Source: Micromonospora inositola (GTDB lineage: Bacteria; Actinomycetota; Actinomycetes; Mycobacteriales; Micromonosporaceae). From it: DNA of 64,000 bases. The stretch spans positions 3,038,001 through 3,102,000 of the forward strand of contig NZ_LT607754.1 in NCBI RefSeq assembly GCF_900090285.1, written 5' to 3'. The position numbers and the translations under genes were made by a program. Positions 37,463 to 45,791 of this stretch are shown here, in pieces (the stretch's first letter is position 1; the number at the start of each line of letters is the position of its first letter). The notes under the pieces were generated by a model. That model made no database searches. It saw nothing but the letters and a program-made list of their open reading frames with translations, and had not been told where the DNA came from.

Positions 37463-38269
37463 GTGAGCACACCGATCCGCGCGTCGTCGATCCTGCCCGG
37501 CCACCGGGAGGACGTCGAGCTGCACACCGCCGACGGGCTGAAGCTGGTCGGCGAGCTGGCCCGCCCGCTGGACCGGGAGCCGGTCGGCACCCTGGTCTGC
37601 CTGCACCCGCTGCCCACCCACGGCGGGATGATGGACAGCCACGTGTTCCGCAAGGCGGCCTGGCGGCTGCCCGCGCTGGCCGACCTGGCCGTGCTCCGGT
37701 TCAACACCCGGGGCACCAGCAGCGTCCGTGGCACCAGCGAGGGGGCCTTCGACAACGCGGTCGGCGAGCGCTTCGACGTCGCCGCCGCCATCGAGTACGC
37801 GGAGTTCGCCGAGCTGCCGAACATCTGGCTGGTCGGCTGGTCGTTCGGCACCGACCTGGCGCTCAAGTACGGCTGCGACCCGGCGGTGGCCGGGGCGATC
37901 CTGCTCTCCCCGCCGCTGCGCTTCTCCACCCCCGCCGACCTGACCCAGTGGGCCGAGAGCGGCAAGCCGGTGACCGCGCTGGTCCCCGAGTTCGACGACT
38001 ACCTGCGGCCGGAGGAGGCCCGGGAGCGGTTCGCGGCGGTGCCGCAGGCCGAGGTGGTCGGGGTGCCCGGCGCCAAGCACCTCTGGGTGGGCGACGCGGA
38101 GACCGTGCTCGACGAGATCGTCCGGCGGGTCAACCCGGCGGTGGCGGTGCCGCTGCCGACCACCTGGGACGGCCCGGTGGAGACCGGTGACGTCAGCGCG
38201 TACGCCGACCGGACGGTGGCCTCGTTCGCCGACATCCCGGTTCCCGGCCCGCGTCCCGACCAGGCCTGA
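37463..38269 (+). CDS. Alpha/beta-hydrolase (dienelactone-hydrolase-like)
   Basis: A 268-residue cytoplasmic protein. LVCLHPLPTHGGMMDSHVFR near residue 48, the nucleophile in LVGWSFGTDLAL near 130 and GAKHLWVG near 212 with the histidine make up the triad framework; the acid is probably in PEFDDYL near 177. GTG start. Related proteins hydrolyse short esters or lactones; no substrate can be assigned. Confidence 0.78.
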   Translation: MSTPIRASSILPGHREDVELHTADGLKLVGELARPLDREPVGTLVCLHPLPTHGGMMDSHVFRKAAWRLPALADLAVLRFNTRGTSSVRGTSEGAFDNAVGERFDVAAAIEYAEFAELPNIWLVGWSFGTDLALKYGCDPAVAGAILLSPPLRFSTPADLTQWAESGKPVTALVPEFDDYLRPEEARERFAAVPQAEVVGVPGAKHLWVGDAETVLDEIVRRVNPAVAVPLPTTWDGPVETGDVSAYADRTVASFADIPVPGPRPDQA

Positions 38270-38319
38270 CCGGCCGGGTCAGCGGGAGCGCCCGGCGCGC
38301 CGTTTCCGGCCGGCGCGGC

Positions 38320-39513
38320 TCAGCGGGACTCCTGCCGAGGCAGGACCACCTCGCGGAGGATCAGTTGGAGGGCGGCCACGGTCGGGATCGCGATGAGCGC
38401 GCCGACGACGCCCAGCAGCGACACCCCGAGCAGGGCGGCGAGCAGCGCGGCCACCTCGTTGACCGAGACCGCCCGCCGCATGATCTTGGGATAGATCAGG
38501 TAGTTCTCCACCTGCTGGTAGAGGAGGAAGAAGACCAGGCAGGCGATGCCGACCGGCAGGTCGGTGGCGAGGCCCACCAGCGTCACCACGACCGCGCCGA
38601 GGGTGGCCCCGATCTGCGGGATCAGGTCGGTCACCGCGACCACCACCGCCAGGGCGAACGGGTACGGCAGCCCGACGACCAGCGCGAAGACGAACGTGCT
38701 CGCCCCGGCCAGCACCGCGATGCTGAGCGCCCCCACCATGTACGCGCCGACCCGGGTGAGGATCTCGTCCCCGATCAGCTGCACCCGTTCCCGCCGGGAG
38801 CGGGGCACCAGCGCGTACCCGAGGGCGCGCAGCTTGTCGAAGTAGGCCAGGAAGTAGATCGTCAGCACCAGCACGGTCAGCGCCCGGAAGATGGTACCGA
38901 AGATCAACTGCGCGCCGCCCAGCACGCCCCCGAGGGCCCGGCCGATGGTGTCCGCGTTCGCGGCCGAGCGGACCCGTTCCATCACGTCGTACCGCACGAC
39001 CAGGTCGTTGACCGTCGGGTTGCGGCGCAGCTCGTCGACGTAACTCGGCAGTTGCTGGACGAACTGCCCGGACTGGGTCACCACCGGGGGCACCAGCGCC
39101 AGCACCCCGCCGATGATCAGCAGCACCACGGTCAGCGTCACCACCGCCACCGCCAGCCCGTGCGGCAGTCCCCAGCCGCGCAGCCGGACCACCGCCGGGT
39201 GAAGGCCGATGGCGAGGAAGAGCGCGATGATCACCAGGACGAGGATGCCGGCGGCGTTGCGCAGGCCCAGGAAGACCGCGTACGCCAGCAGCACGCCGAG
39301 CGCGCCGGTGAACCCGACCAGGAAGCTGCTGCGCCGCAACGGCCTGCCGGGGGTGCCGAACCGCCCGCTCGGCCCGCCCACCTCGAACTCGGTCGGGTCC
39401 GACACCGGGCCGTCGGTCCGCGTGCCGCTCGCCTTCGGCTCGTCCTCTGGCCGGGGCGCGGCCAGCGGGTCGTCGTCCGGTCGGGCGGTTCCCGACGGCT
39501 CGTCCTGCGACAC
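38320..39513 (-). CDS. AI-2E family (PerM/YdiK-like) membrane protein
   Basis: A 397-residue protein with a disordered N-terminal 65 residues (Pro, Asp, Glu, Gly-rich) and about eight membrane helices. The family hallmarks are the soluble amphipathic segment around residues 150-200 and the late DLIPQIGATLGAVVVTLVGL motif near 300. Named after the autoinducer-2 exporter TqsA, but most members have other or unknown transport roles. Transcribed towards the hydrolase gene before it. Confidence 0.85.
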   Translation of the reverse strand: MSQDEPSGTARPDDDPLAAPRPEDEPKASGTRTDGPVSDPTEFEVGGPSGRFGTPGRPLRRSSFLVGFTGALGVLLAYAVFLGLRNAAGILVLVIIALFLAIGLHPAVVRLRGWGLPHGLAVAVVTLTVVLLIIGGVLALVPPVVTQSGQFVQQLPSYVDELRRNPTVNDLVVRYDVMERVRSAANADTIGRALGGVLGGAQLIFGTIFRALTVLVLTIYFLAYFDKLRALGYALVPRSRRERVQLIGDEILTRVGAYMVGALSIAVLAGASTFVFALVVGLPYPFALAVVVAVTDLIPQIGATLGAVVVTLVGLATDLPVGIACLVFFLLYQQVENYLIYPKIMRRAVSVNEVAALLAALLGVSLLGVVGALIAIPTVAALQLILREVVLPRQESR

Positions 39514-39758
39514 CGGACCTCCCCGGATCCCGCTCCGGCGGGGTGGCCGCCGGAGCTCTGCGCCCGCGGCGGACGTGCCGAGCCGACCGGCAGCGCCCGC
39601 ACGAGCCTCTGCCCGGGAGGTTAGCGGCCCGGCGGGCTCGCGGGCCAGCGGTCGTCCGGCCCGCGAGCGACCGGGCGGGCGAGTGATGCCGTCCGGTGCC
39701 CGGAGCAGGCGGCGTCGACGTGACGGTGGCGGATCGGTGGGCGCCGGACCCGCTGCGG

Positions 39759-41936
39759 TCAGTCGGACTCGACGGTGACGGCGCTCGGCTTGGCGCTGCG
39801 CTCGTCGGTGGTCGGCTTCGTCGGCCGCTTGCCGTTCTCGCCGGTGCTGGTGATCTTCGTCGGGGTGACGCCCCGGCCGCCCTCGCCCGGCACGGCAGCG
39901 ACCGTCGGCTCACCCTCCACCCCGCCAGCGCCGTCCACCGTGGTCACCGACTCGGCGACCGGACGGGCCGGTCCGGCGTCGGCGGTGGCGGCGCCGCCGG
40001 CCGGCTCTCTGGTTCCCGCCGGGGCCGCCGTCGCCGGCTCCCTGCCGTTGGCGGGGACCGGCGCCCTGCCGTTGGGGCTCACCGGCGCCCTGCCCGTGCC
40101 GGGGACCGGTTCCACACCCTTGCCCGGGCCCGCACCCTTGCCCGGGCCCGCACCCTTGCCCGGGCCCGCACCCTTGCCCGGGCCCGCGCCGCCGCCGGCG
40201 GTTCCGGCCAACTCGTCGGGGGCGACCGGAGTCGCCGCGAGGCCGGCGGACGTCGTGCCGGTGGTCTCCGGCAACCGGAGCTCGGCCAGCTTCCGCTGGA
40301 GCTCGTCGGACTCCTGCCGGGACTTCCAGGTCTCCTGCCGCAAGTCGGCCAGCTCCTGCTGGGCCTGCGCGATCTCCAGCATCACCTGGGCGAGCTGCTG
40401 CCGGCCGGCGGCCACCTCCTGCTGGGTGGCGGCGAGGTGTTGCTGTGTGGTGGCCAGGTGCTGCTGGGTGGTGGCCGCGTACTCCTCGAACTGGCGTCGC
40501 GAGGCGGCGACGTGCTCGTCGGCCTTGCGGCGCTTCTCGGCGGCGTCGGCCTCGGCCCGGCGGAGCAGCTCCGTTGCCTCTTCGTCGGCCTGGCGCCGCA
40601 GGGTCAGCGCGTCCTGCTCGGCGGCCTCGCGGACGGCCGCGGCGCCCTGCTCGATCTCGTTCCGCCGGGTCGTGTACGTCTGCTCCAGCTCGTCCTGCCG
40701 GGTCTTGTGCAGCTTCTCCAGCTCGGCGTGCCGGGTCGTGTGCTGCTTGTCCAGCTCGTCGCGGCGCTTGGCGTATTCCTGCTCGGCGGCGGCGCGGCGC
40801 TGGGCCAGCTCCTTGTCGGCCGCCTCCCGTCGGGAGTTGACCTCCTGCTCCACGCCGGCCCGCCAGGCGCCCAGCTCCTGCTGCGTCTGGGCGCGGGCGT
40901 GCTGCACGTACGCCTCGGTCTCGCTCCGCATCCGCTGGACGTACGCCTCGACCTCGGCCCGGTTGCGCTTGCCGGCGTCGGCGGCCTCGGTGGTCAGCCG
41001 GTTGGCCTCGGCCCGGGCCCGGCCGCGGGTCGCCTTCGCCGCCTCCTCCGCGTCGTCGACGGTCTGCTTGGCCTGGGTGAGGGCCTTGGCGTGGGTGGCC
41101 CGGCTCGCCTCGGTCGCGGACTCGGTGAGGCGCTTGGCCTCCTGCTGGGCCTTGGCGTGCACCTCCTTGGCCGCCTCGCGGAGCTGGGTCGCCTCCTGCT
41201 GGGCCTTGGCCAGCGCCTCCTTGGCCGTCTCTCGCAGCCGGGTGGCCTCCTGCTGGGCCCGGGTGTGGATCTCCTTGGCGGTGTCCCGGAGCTGGGTGGC
41301 CTCCTTCTGTGCCCTGGCCAGCGCCTCCTGGGCGGTCTTGCGCAGCGTGGCGGCCTCGTCGTTGGCGTCCTTGCGGAGCTTGCCGGCCTCCTCCTTGGCG
41401 TCCTTGCGGAGCTTGCCGGCCTCCTCCTTGGCCGCCTTGAACGTGGCGTCCGTCTCGGCCTTGCGGGCGGCGGTGTGCCGTTCCTCCTCGGCCCGCCGGG
41501 CGGCGAGGGCGATCTCGAAGTCCTTGAGGGCCTGGGCGGCCTGCTCCCGGGCCTCGGAGATGATGTGCTCGGCGGCCGCCCGCCGCGCCTCGATCTCCTC
41601 GTTGGCGGAGGCGAGGATCTCCTCCGCCTGCTCCTCGGCCATGGTGAGGATCTGCTCGACCCGGAGACCGAGGTGCCGGAACGAGGCCCGGTCCACCACG
41701 CCCACCTGCTTGCGCACCTGGGCGAGGTCGCGTTGCAGCACCTCGACCTGGCCGGCCAGCTTGTGGATCTGCGTGTACGCCTGCTCCCGCTCGGTCGTCA
41801 GGGTCGCGATCTCGTGCTCCGCACGAGCGACGTACCGGTCGACCTGTCGTTTCTCGTACCCCCGCAGAGCGGACTCGAAGCTGGGCTCCGTGGTCACGTC
41901 CCCGCCGAGAGCAAACAGTTCCTCGCCGTGCGACAT
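39759..41936 (-). CDS. Scy-like polar-growth coiled-coil protein
   Basis: A 725-residue protein. The N-terminal SALRGYEKRQVDRYVARAEHE resembles the DivIVA-type start also seen in the neighbouring FilP-like protein. About residues 30-590 are continuous coiled coil, including four tandem 18-residue repeats (LRETAKEALAKAQQEATQ type) at DNA 41130-41345. The C-terminal 150 residues are disordered, with GAGPGK repeats. In Streptomyces, Scy and FilP are adjacent and organise hyphal tips; the same neighbour order and flanking acyl-CoA genes support the call. ATG 41936 follows GAGGATGGGGG; the upstream frame is unconserved. Confidence 0.72.
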   Translation of the reverse strand: MSHGEELFALGGDVTTEPSFESALRGYEKRQVDRYVARAEHEIATLTTEREQAYTQIHKLAGQVEVLQRDLAQVRKQVGVVDRASFRHLGLRVEQILTMAEEQAEEILASANEEIEARRAAAEHIISEAREQAAQALKDFEIALAARRAEEERHTAARKAETDATFKAAKEEAGKLRKDAKEEAGKLRKDANDEAATLRKTAQEALARAQKEATQLRDTAKEIHTRAQQEATRLRETAKEALAKAQQEATQLREAAKEVHAKAQQEAKRLTESATEASRATHAKALTQAKQTVDDAEEAAKATRGRARAEANRLTTEAADAGKRNRAEVEAYVQRMRSETEAYVQHARAQTQQELGAWRAGVEQEVNSRREAADKELAQRRAAAEQEYAKRRDELDKQHTTRHAELEKLHKTRQDELEQTYTTRRNEIEQGAAAVREAAEQDALTLRRQADEEATELLRRAEADAAEKRRKADEHVAASRRQFEEYAATTQQHLATTQQHLAATQQEVAAGRQQLAQVMLEIAQAQQELADLRQETWKSRQESDELQRKLAELRLPETTGTTSAGLAATPVAPDELAGTAGGGAGPGKGAGPGKGAGPGKGAGPGKGVEPVPGTGRAPVSPNGRAPVPANGREPATAAPAGTREPAGGAATADAGPARPVAESVTTVDGAGGVEGEPTVAAVPGEGGRGVTPTKITSTGENGKRPTKPTTDERSAKPSAVTVESD
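40116..40189 (-). repeat. Tandem 18-bp repeats (GAGPGK)
   Basis: Four near-perfect copies of an 18-base unit (CACCCTTGCCCGGGCCCG) inside the scy-like gene, encoding GAGPGK. Copy number is likely to vary between strains. Confidence 0.85.
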
Positions 41937-42035
41937 GCCCCCATCCTCACACGCAACCGGCTCTGCTGGGGCGATACGGACGCCCCTGTTGGGAGCTACT
42001 TCACTGATAGGACGGAACGGGCGGCGAAAGCATGA

Positions 42036-42077
42036 CGGCGCGGGGTTCCACCGGTTACCCGGTGTCACCCCGCGCCG
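42036..42077 (-). terminator. Nested hairpin between the filP-like and scy-like genes
   Basis: CGGCGCGGGGT and ACCCCGCGCCG enclose a second dyad CACCGG-TTAC-CCGGTG, with TC on both sides, so the whole folds into one long stem with a small symmetric internal loop. Probably terminates the filP-like message. Confidence 0.7.
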
Positions 42078-42104
42078 TGGCTCATGCCCCGATGCGGGTG
42101 GTGC

Positions 42105-43358
42105 TCAGCTGGCCGGCTCGGCGGTGACCCGCTCCTCGGAGCCCTCCTTCTTGGCCGCCTCCGGCTTGGCCGGGGCCGCCGGCACGCCCGGCACGATGCC
42201 GGCGAGACCGGAGAGCATCTGACCGAGCTGCGAGGTGACGGCGTCCTTCTGCCGGGTGAGGTCCTCGACCTCGCGGCGGGCCGCCTGAGTGGTCAGCTCG
42301 GCCTCGGTGCGGGCCTCGCTGAGCAGGCGCTGCGACTCGGCCTTGGCCTCGTTGAGCGTCTTCTCGGCCAGCGCCTTGGCCTTCTCCACCGTGTCGTTGG
42401 CGGTGCGCTCGGACTCGACCCGGCGGGCCTCGGCCCGCTGCTCGATCTCCTTGGCCCGCTCCTGCGCGGCCCGGGCCCGATGCTCGGCCTCGCTGACCAG
42501 CTTCTGGGTCTGCGCGACCTGCGCGGCGTGCCGCTCGGACTCCTCGCGCTCCGCCTTCTCCCGCCGCTCGGCGAGCTGGAGCTCCAGGGCCTGCAGGTCC
42601 TTGTCGCGCTTGTCGCGCGCGTCGGTGAGCAGCTTGGTCGCCTCGGCGCGCTTCTCCTCGGCCTCCCGCGCGGCCTTGGCCCGCTGCTGGGTGATCTCCC
42701 GCTCCGCGGTGGCCCGCAGGGTGGCGACCTCACGCTCGACGGTGGACTTCAGCTCGGCCACCTCGTGCGCGGTGACGGTCCGCAGCTGCTTGGTCTCCCG
42801 GTCGGCGTCCGCGCGCAGCGTGTCCGCCTCGCGGCGGGCCTGGACCCGGACCTCCGCGGCCTCCCGCTCCGCGGCGGTGCGGACGCTGCCGGCCTCCCGC
42901 TCCGCGGTGGCCTTCATCGCGGCCGCCTCGGCGCGCGCCTTGTCGGTGATCTCGCGGGCCTCGAGGCGGGCGGCGGAGAGGATGCCCTCCGACTCGCGCT
43001 TGGCCTCGTTGCGGTGGTCGTTGGCCTGCTCCTCCGCCAGGCGGAGGATCTGCTCGACGCGGGTGCCGAGGCCGGACAGGGTCGGCCGGCTGTTCTCCTC
43101 GAGCTGCTTGTTGGTGTCGGTGAGCTTCTGCTCCAACGCGCTCTGGCGCTGTTCGGCCTGGCGGAGCCGGCGCTGGGCGTCGTTCATCCGCTGCTCGGCC
43201 TCGGCGCGGGCCTGCTCGGACTGGGTCAGCGCGGCGGTCAGCCGACCGATGAAGTCATCGACCTGACCGGTGTTGTATCCGCGCAGGCCAACGGTGAAAT
43301 CGGGCTGCGAGTTCGCGTTATCGAAGAACGCGAGAGGGGAGGACTGCTGCTGGGGCAT
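42105..43358 (-). CDS. filP: FilP-like coiled-coil cytoskeletal protein
   Basis: A 417-residue protein: DFTVGLRGYNTGQVDDFIGRL at residues 20-40 is DivIVA-like, then nearly continuous coiled coil to about residue 375 with long runs of Ala, Glu and Arg (TAEREAGSVRTAAEREAAEV), and a Pro/Ala/Lys tail. In Streptomyces, FilP forms intermediate-filament-like networks behind the hyphal tip. Longer than the S. coelicolor protein (about 310), so the symbol marks family and position, not proven orthology. No clear ribosome site precedes the ATG. Confidence 0.72.
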   Translation of the reverse strand: MPQQQSSPLAFFDNANSQPDFTVGLRGYNTGQVDDFIGRLTAALTQSEQARAEAEQRMNDAQRRLRQAEQRQSALEQKLTDTNKQLEENSRPTLSGLGTRVEQILRLAEEQANDHRNEAKRESEGILSAARLEAREITDKARAEAAAMKATAEREAGSVRTAAEREAAEVRVQARREADTLRADADRETKQLRTVTAHEVAELKSTVEREVATLRATAEREITQQRAKAAREAEEKRAEATKLLTDARDKRDKDLQALELQLAERREKAEREESERHAAQVAQTQKLVSEAEHRARAAQERAKEIEQRAEARRVESERTANDTVEKAKALAEKTLNEAKAESQRLLSEARTEAELTTQAARREVEDLTRQKDAVTSQLGQMLSGLAGIVPGVPAAPAKPEAAKKEGSEERVTAEPAS

Positions 43359-43516
43359 TGGGACATACTGGCAGACGCCCCAGGGTGCTTCGCAAGAGCG
43401 GTGGGCAGCTTTCGTGTCCTCATTACATGGTCAACTCCGAGCGCCGGCGCGACCGGACCAAACGGCGATCTTGGCAGGTCCCGGGCGGGTCGGGCGTGAC
43501 GCGAGGTGAGCGGGAA
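43359..43516. other. Promoter region of the filP-like gene
   Basis: On the minus strand a TTGACC (near 43436) and a TATGTC four bases before the ATG are seen, but no spacing fits well. No reading frame looks coding. Confidence 0.3.
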
Positions 43517-43549
43517 AAAGGGCCGCGGGGCGAGGCCCCGCGGCCCTTT
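43517..43549 (-). terminator. Rho-independent terminator after ccr
   Basis: On the minus strand a perfect 15-bp GC-rich stem (AAAGGGCCGCGGGGC and complement) with a three-base loop ends in TTTTT. Placed 87 bases after the ccr stop. Confidence 0.88.
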
Positions 43550-43636
43550 GTCAGACGGCAATCAAATGGCGTCCCGGGCGATGGAAAGGCAATCGCCTCT
43601 TCGCCGCAATGGTCATCCCGGCATCGCCCGTACGGG

Positions 43637-44992
43637 TCAGTGGCCCCGGAACCGGTTGATCGCCGTTTCGTGCCGGGCGCGCAGCTCGGTGTCGCGGACA
43701 CCGAGGCCGTCGGTCGGTGCGAGGCACCGGACCCCGACCTTGCCCTGGTGCGCGTTGCGGTGCACCTCGTACGCGGCCTGGCCGGTCTGCTCCAGCGGGT
43801 ACGTCTTCGACACCGTCGGGTGGATCTTCCCGAGCGCGACGAGCCGGTTGGCCTCCCACGCCTCGCGGTAATTGGCGAAGTGGCTGCCGACGATCCGCTT
43901 GAGGTGCATCCAGAGGTACCGGTTGTCGTACTGGTGCTGGTAGCCACTGGTGGAGGCGCAGGTGACGATGGTGCCGCCGCGCTTGGCCACGTAGACGCTG
44001 GCGCCGAAGGTCTCCCGGCCGGGGTGCTCGAAGACGATGTCCGGGTCATCGCCGCCGGTCAGCTCGCGGATCCGCTCGCCGAAGCGGCGCCACTCGTCCG
44101 GGTCCTGCGTCTCCTCGTCCTGCCAGAACCGGAACCCCTCGGCCGCGCGGTCGATGACCAGCTCGGCGCCCATCTTGCGGCACAGCTCGGCCTTCTCCGG
44201 GGAGGAGACCACGCAGACCGGGATCGCGCCGCCGTTGAGCGCCATCTGGGTGGCGTAGCCGCCCAGGCCGCCGGAGGCGCCCCAGATCAGCACCACGTCG
44301 CCCTGCTTCATGTTGGCCCCGTGATGGGAGACCAGCTGCCGGTACGCGGTGGAGTTGACCAGCCCGGGGCTGGCCGCCTCCTCCCAGCTCAGGTGGCGCG
44401 GCTTGGGCATCAGCTGGTTGGCCTTGACCACGGCCAGCTCGGCGAGGCCGCCGAAGTTGGTCTCGAAGCCCCAGATCCGCTGCTGCGGGTCGAGCATGGT
44501 GTCGTCGTGGCCGGCCGCGTCCTCGAGCTCCACCGACAGGCAGTGCGCGACCACCTCGTCGCCGGCGTTCCACTTCGTCACTCCGGGACCGGTGCGCAGC
44601 ACCACGCCGGCGGCGTCCGACCCCACCACGTGGTAAGGCAGGTCGTGCCGGCGGGTGAGCTCGGAGAGTCGGCCGTAGCGCTGGAGGAACTTGAAGGTCG
44701 GCAGCGGCTCGAAGATGCTGGTCCAGACGGTGTTGTAGTTGATCGCGCTGGCCATCACCGCGACCAGGGCCTCGCCGGGGCCGAGCTCCGGGGTGGGCAC
44801 CTCCTGCAGATGCAGGGCCTTACGCGGGTCCTTGTCCCGGGTGGCCATCCCGTCGAACATCCGGGTGTCCTCGGCGCGCACCACCACGCCCCGGTAGCTC
44901 TCCGGTACCGGCAGGCCGGCGAGGCCGGCGAGCTCCCGCTCCGGCTGGCCGGAGCCCTCCGCCGCCATGATCGCTTCGAGGATGTCCTGCAC
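43637..44992 (-). CDS. ccr: Crotonyl-CoA carboxylase/reductase
   Basis: A 451-residue MDR-fold enzyme that reductively carboxylates crotonyl-CoA to ethylmalonyl-CoA with NADPH and CO2, the defining step of the ethylmalonyl-CoA pathway and a source of polyketide extender units. Present are the substrate region MASAINYNTVWTSIFEP, the segment WGFETNFGG (Phe-Glu of the CO2 pocket), the NADPH motif WGASGGLGG and TSGYQHQYDNRYLWM with the CO2-pocket histidine. GTG 44992 is preferred: GGGAGG lies five bases upstream and relatives begin at this point. GTG 45019 is an alternative. Confidence 0.93.
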   Translation of the reverse strand: MQDILEAIMAAEGSGQPERELAGLAGLPVPESYRGVVVRAEDTRMFDGMATRDKDPRKALHLQEVPTPELGPGEALVAVMASAINYNTVWTSIFEPLPTFKFLQRYGRLSELTRRHDLPYHVVGSDAAGVVLRTGPGVTKWNAGDEVVAHCLSVELEDAAGHDDTMLDPQQRIWGFETNFGGLAELAVVKANQLMPKPRHLSWEEAASPGLVNSTAYRQLVSHHGANMKQGDVVLIWGASGGLGGYATQMALNGGAIPVCVVSSPEKAELCRKMGAELVIDRAAEGFRFWQDEETQDPDEWRRFGERIRELTGGDDPDIVFEHPGRETFGASVYVAKRGGTIVTCASTSGYQHQYDNRYLWMHLKRIVGSHFANYREAWEANRLVALGKIHPTVSKTYPLEQTGQAAYEVHRNAHQGKVGVRCLAPTDGLGVRDTELRARHETAINRFRGH

Positions 44993-45126
44993 GGTGACCT
45001 CCCGTTCGTCCGCACCCACGCCGGGGGGCAGGGGGTGCTGCCATCGTCGGCGCCGGTGCGACCGACCGCCATGTCGGCAATCGACACATCCGGCACCGGT
45101 CGCGCTCCTTGTGGGGCCGGACGTTA
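44993..45126 (-). other. Long ccr leader with a possible upstream ORF
   Basis: The ccr operator lies 134 bases before the ccr start. Inside this leader, AAGGAG (45105-45110) sits eight bases before a GTG at 45096 that opens a 113-codon frame, VPDVSIADMAVGRTGADDG..., out of phase with ccr and overlapping its first 80 codons. The ribosome site is as good as that of ccr. Whether it is translated, or merely a chance frame, is open. Confidence 0.3.
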
Positions 45127-45142
45127 CTGAACGGTAGCTAGG
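45127..45142. promoter_or_regulatory. Acyl-CoA regulon palindrome, ccr site
   Basis: CTGAACGGTAGCTAGG on the plus strand, with the preceding TTA and the first ten bases identical to the ecm site. For the minus-strand ccr gene it lies immediately upstream of a TAACGT -10-like hexamer (45121-45126). Confidence 0.7.
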
Positions 45143-45222
45143 GCGGGAAGTCCTCTGTGAAAAACTGCATCCACCGATGCGTGGAGGTGTCCGGGGGAAG
45201 CGTCAACCGCGCACCGCCGCGC

Positions 45223-45250
45223 TCGCGGGGCCCCGGACGGGGCCCCGCGA
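45223..45250 (-). terminator. Terminator after the epimerase gene
   Basis: A 12-bp perfect stem (TCGCGGGGCCCC and complement) with a four-base loop, six bases after the epimerase stop on the minus strand. It separates the epimerase message from ccr. Confidence 0.75.
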
Positions 45251-45255
45251 CCAGC

Positions 45256-45729
45256 TCAGTGGCCGGCGGCCGGCTCGACCAGCTCGACCAGGACGCCGCC
45301 CGCGTCCTTCGGGTGGACGAAGTTGATCCGGGAGTCGGCGGTGCCGCGCTTCGGCTTCTCGTAGAGCAGCCGGACGCCCCGCTCGCGCAGCGCCGCGCAG
45401 GCCGCGTCGATGTCCGCCACCGTGTACGCGACCTGCTGCACGCCCGGACCGTTGCGGTCCAGGAACTTCGCGATCGTCGACTCCGGCGTCAGCGGAGCGA
45501 GCAGCTGCACGCAGCCGCCCTCGGCGGTCGGGCCGACGGCCAGCATCGCCTCGCGTACGCCCTGCTCGGCGTTGGTCTCGGTGTGCACGCAGCGCATCCC
45601 GAAGGTGCGCTCGTAGAAGTCGATCGCGGCGTCCAGGTCGGCCACGGCGATCCCGACGTGGTCGATGCGGCGCAGCCCGATGTCTGTGACGTAGTCCGCA
45701 GCGGACTCGACGGGGGAGTTCTCAGCCAT
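45256..45729 (-). CDS. mce: Methylmalonyl/ethylmalonyl-CoA epimerase
   Basis: A 157-residue VOC-fold metalloenzyme that inverts C2 of methylmalonyl-CoA, and in the ethylmalonyl-CoA pathway also ethylmalonyl-CoA. RRIDHVGIAVADLDAAIDFY holds the first metal histidine; GGCVQLLAPL, GVQQVAYTV and VLVELVEP supply the others. ATG 45729 fits the family N-terminus. Divergent from the thiolase gene, with 62 bases between starts and a shared regulon palindrome. Confidence 0.92.
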   Translation of the reverse strand: MAENSPVESAADYVTDIGLRRIDHVGIAVADLDAAIDFYERTFGMRCVHTETNAEQGVREAMLAVGPTAEGGCVQLLAPLTPESTIAKFLDRNGPGVQQVAYTVADIDAACAALRERGVRLLYEKPKRGTADSRINFVHPKDAGGVLVELVEPAAGH

Positions 45730-45742
45730 GGCGCTAGTCTGA

Positions 45743-45758
45743 CCGAACAATCGTTAAG
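45743..45758. promoter_or_regulatory. Acyl-CoA regulon palindrome, mce-thiolase site
   Basis: CCGAACAATCGTTAAG in the middle of the 62-base divergent gap, able to control both genes. It differs from the icmA site (same orientation) at 3 of 16 positions. Confidence 0.65.
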
Positions 45759-45791
45759 GCGTACAGGTCGGCACCCCCCTCGGAGGCAGGC

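Noticed and set aside
39775-42222. Long plus-strand frames opposite the scy-like gene
   Set aside because: Low-complexity Leu/Gly or Ser/Arg products explained by the coiled-coil codons on the other strand.
42084-43499. 471-codon plus-strand frame opposite the filP-like gene
   Set aside because: Leu/Gly/Arg-rich antisense of a coiled coil; overlaps the filP-like gene entirely.
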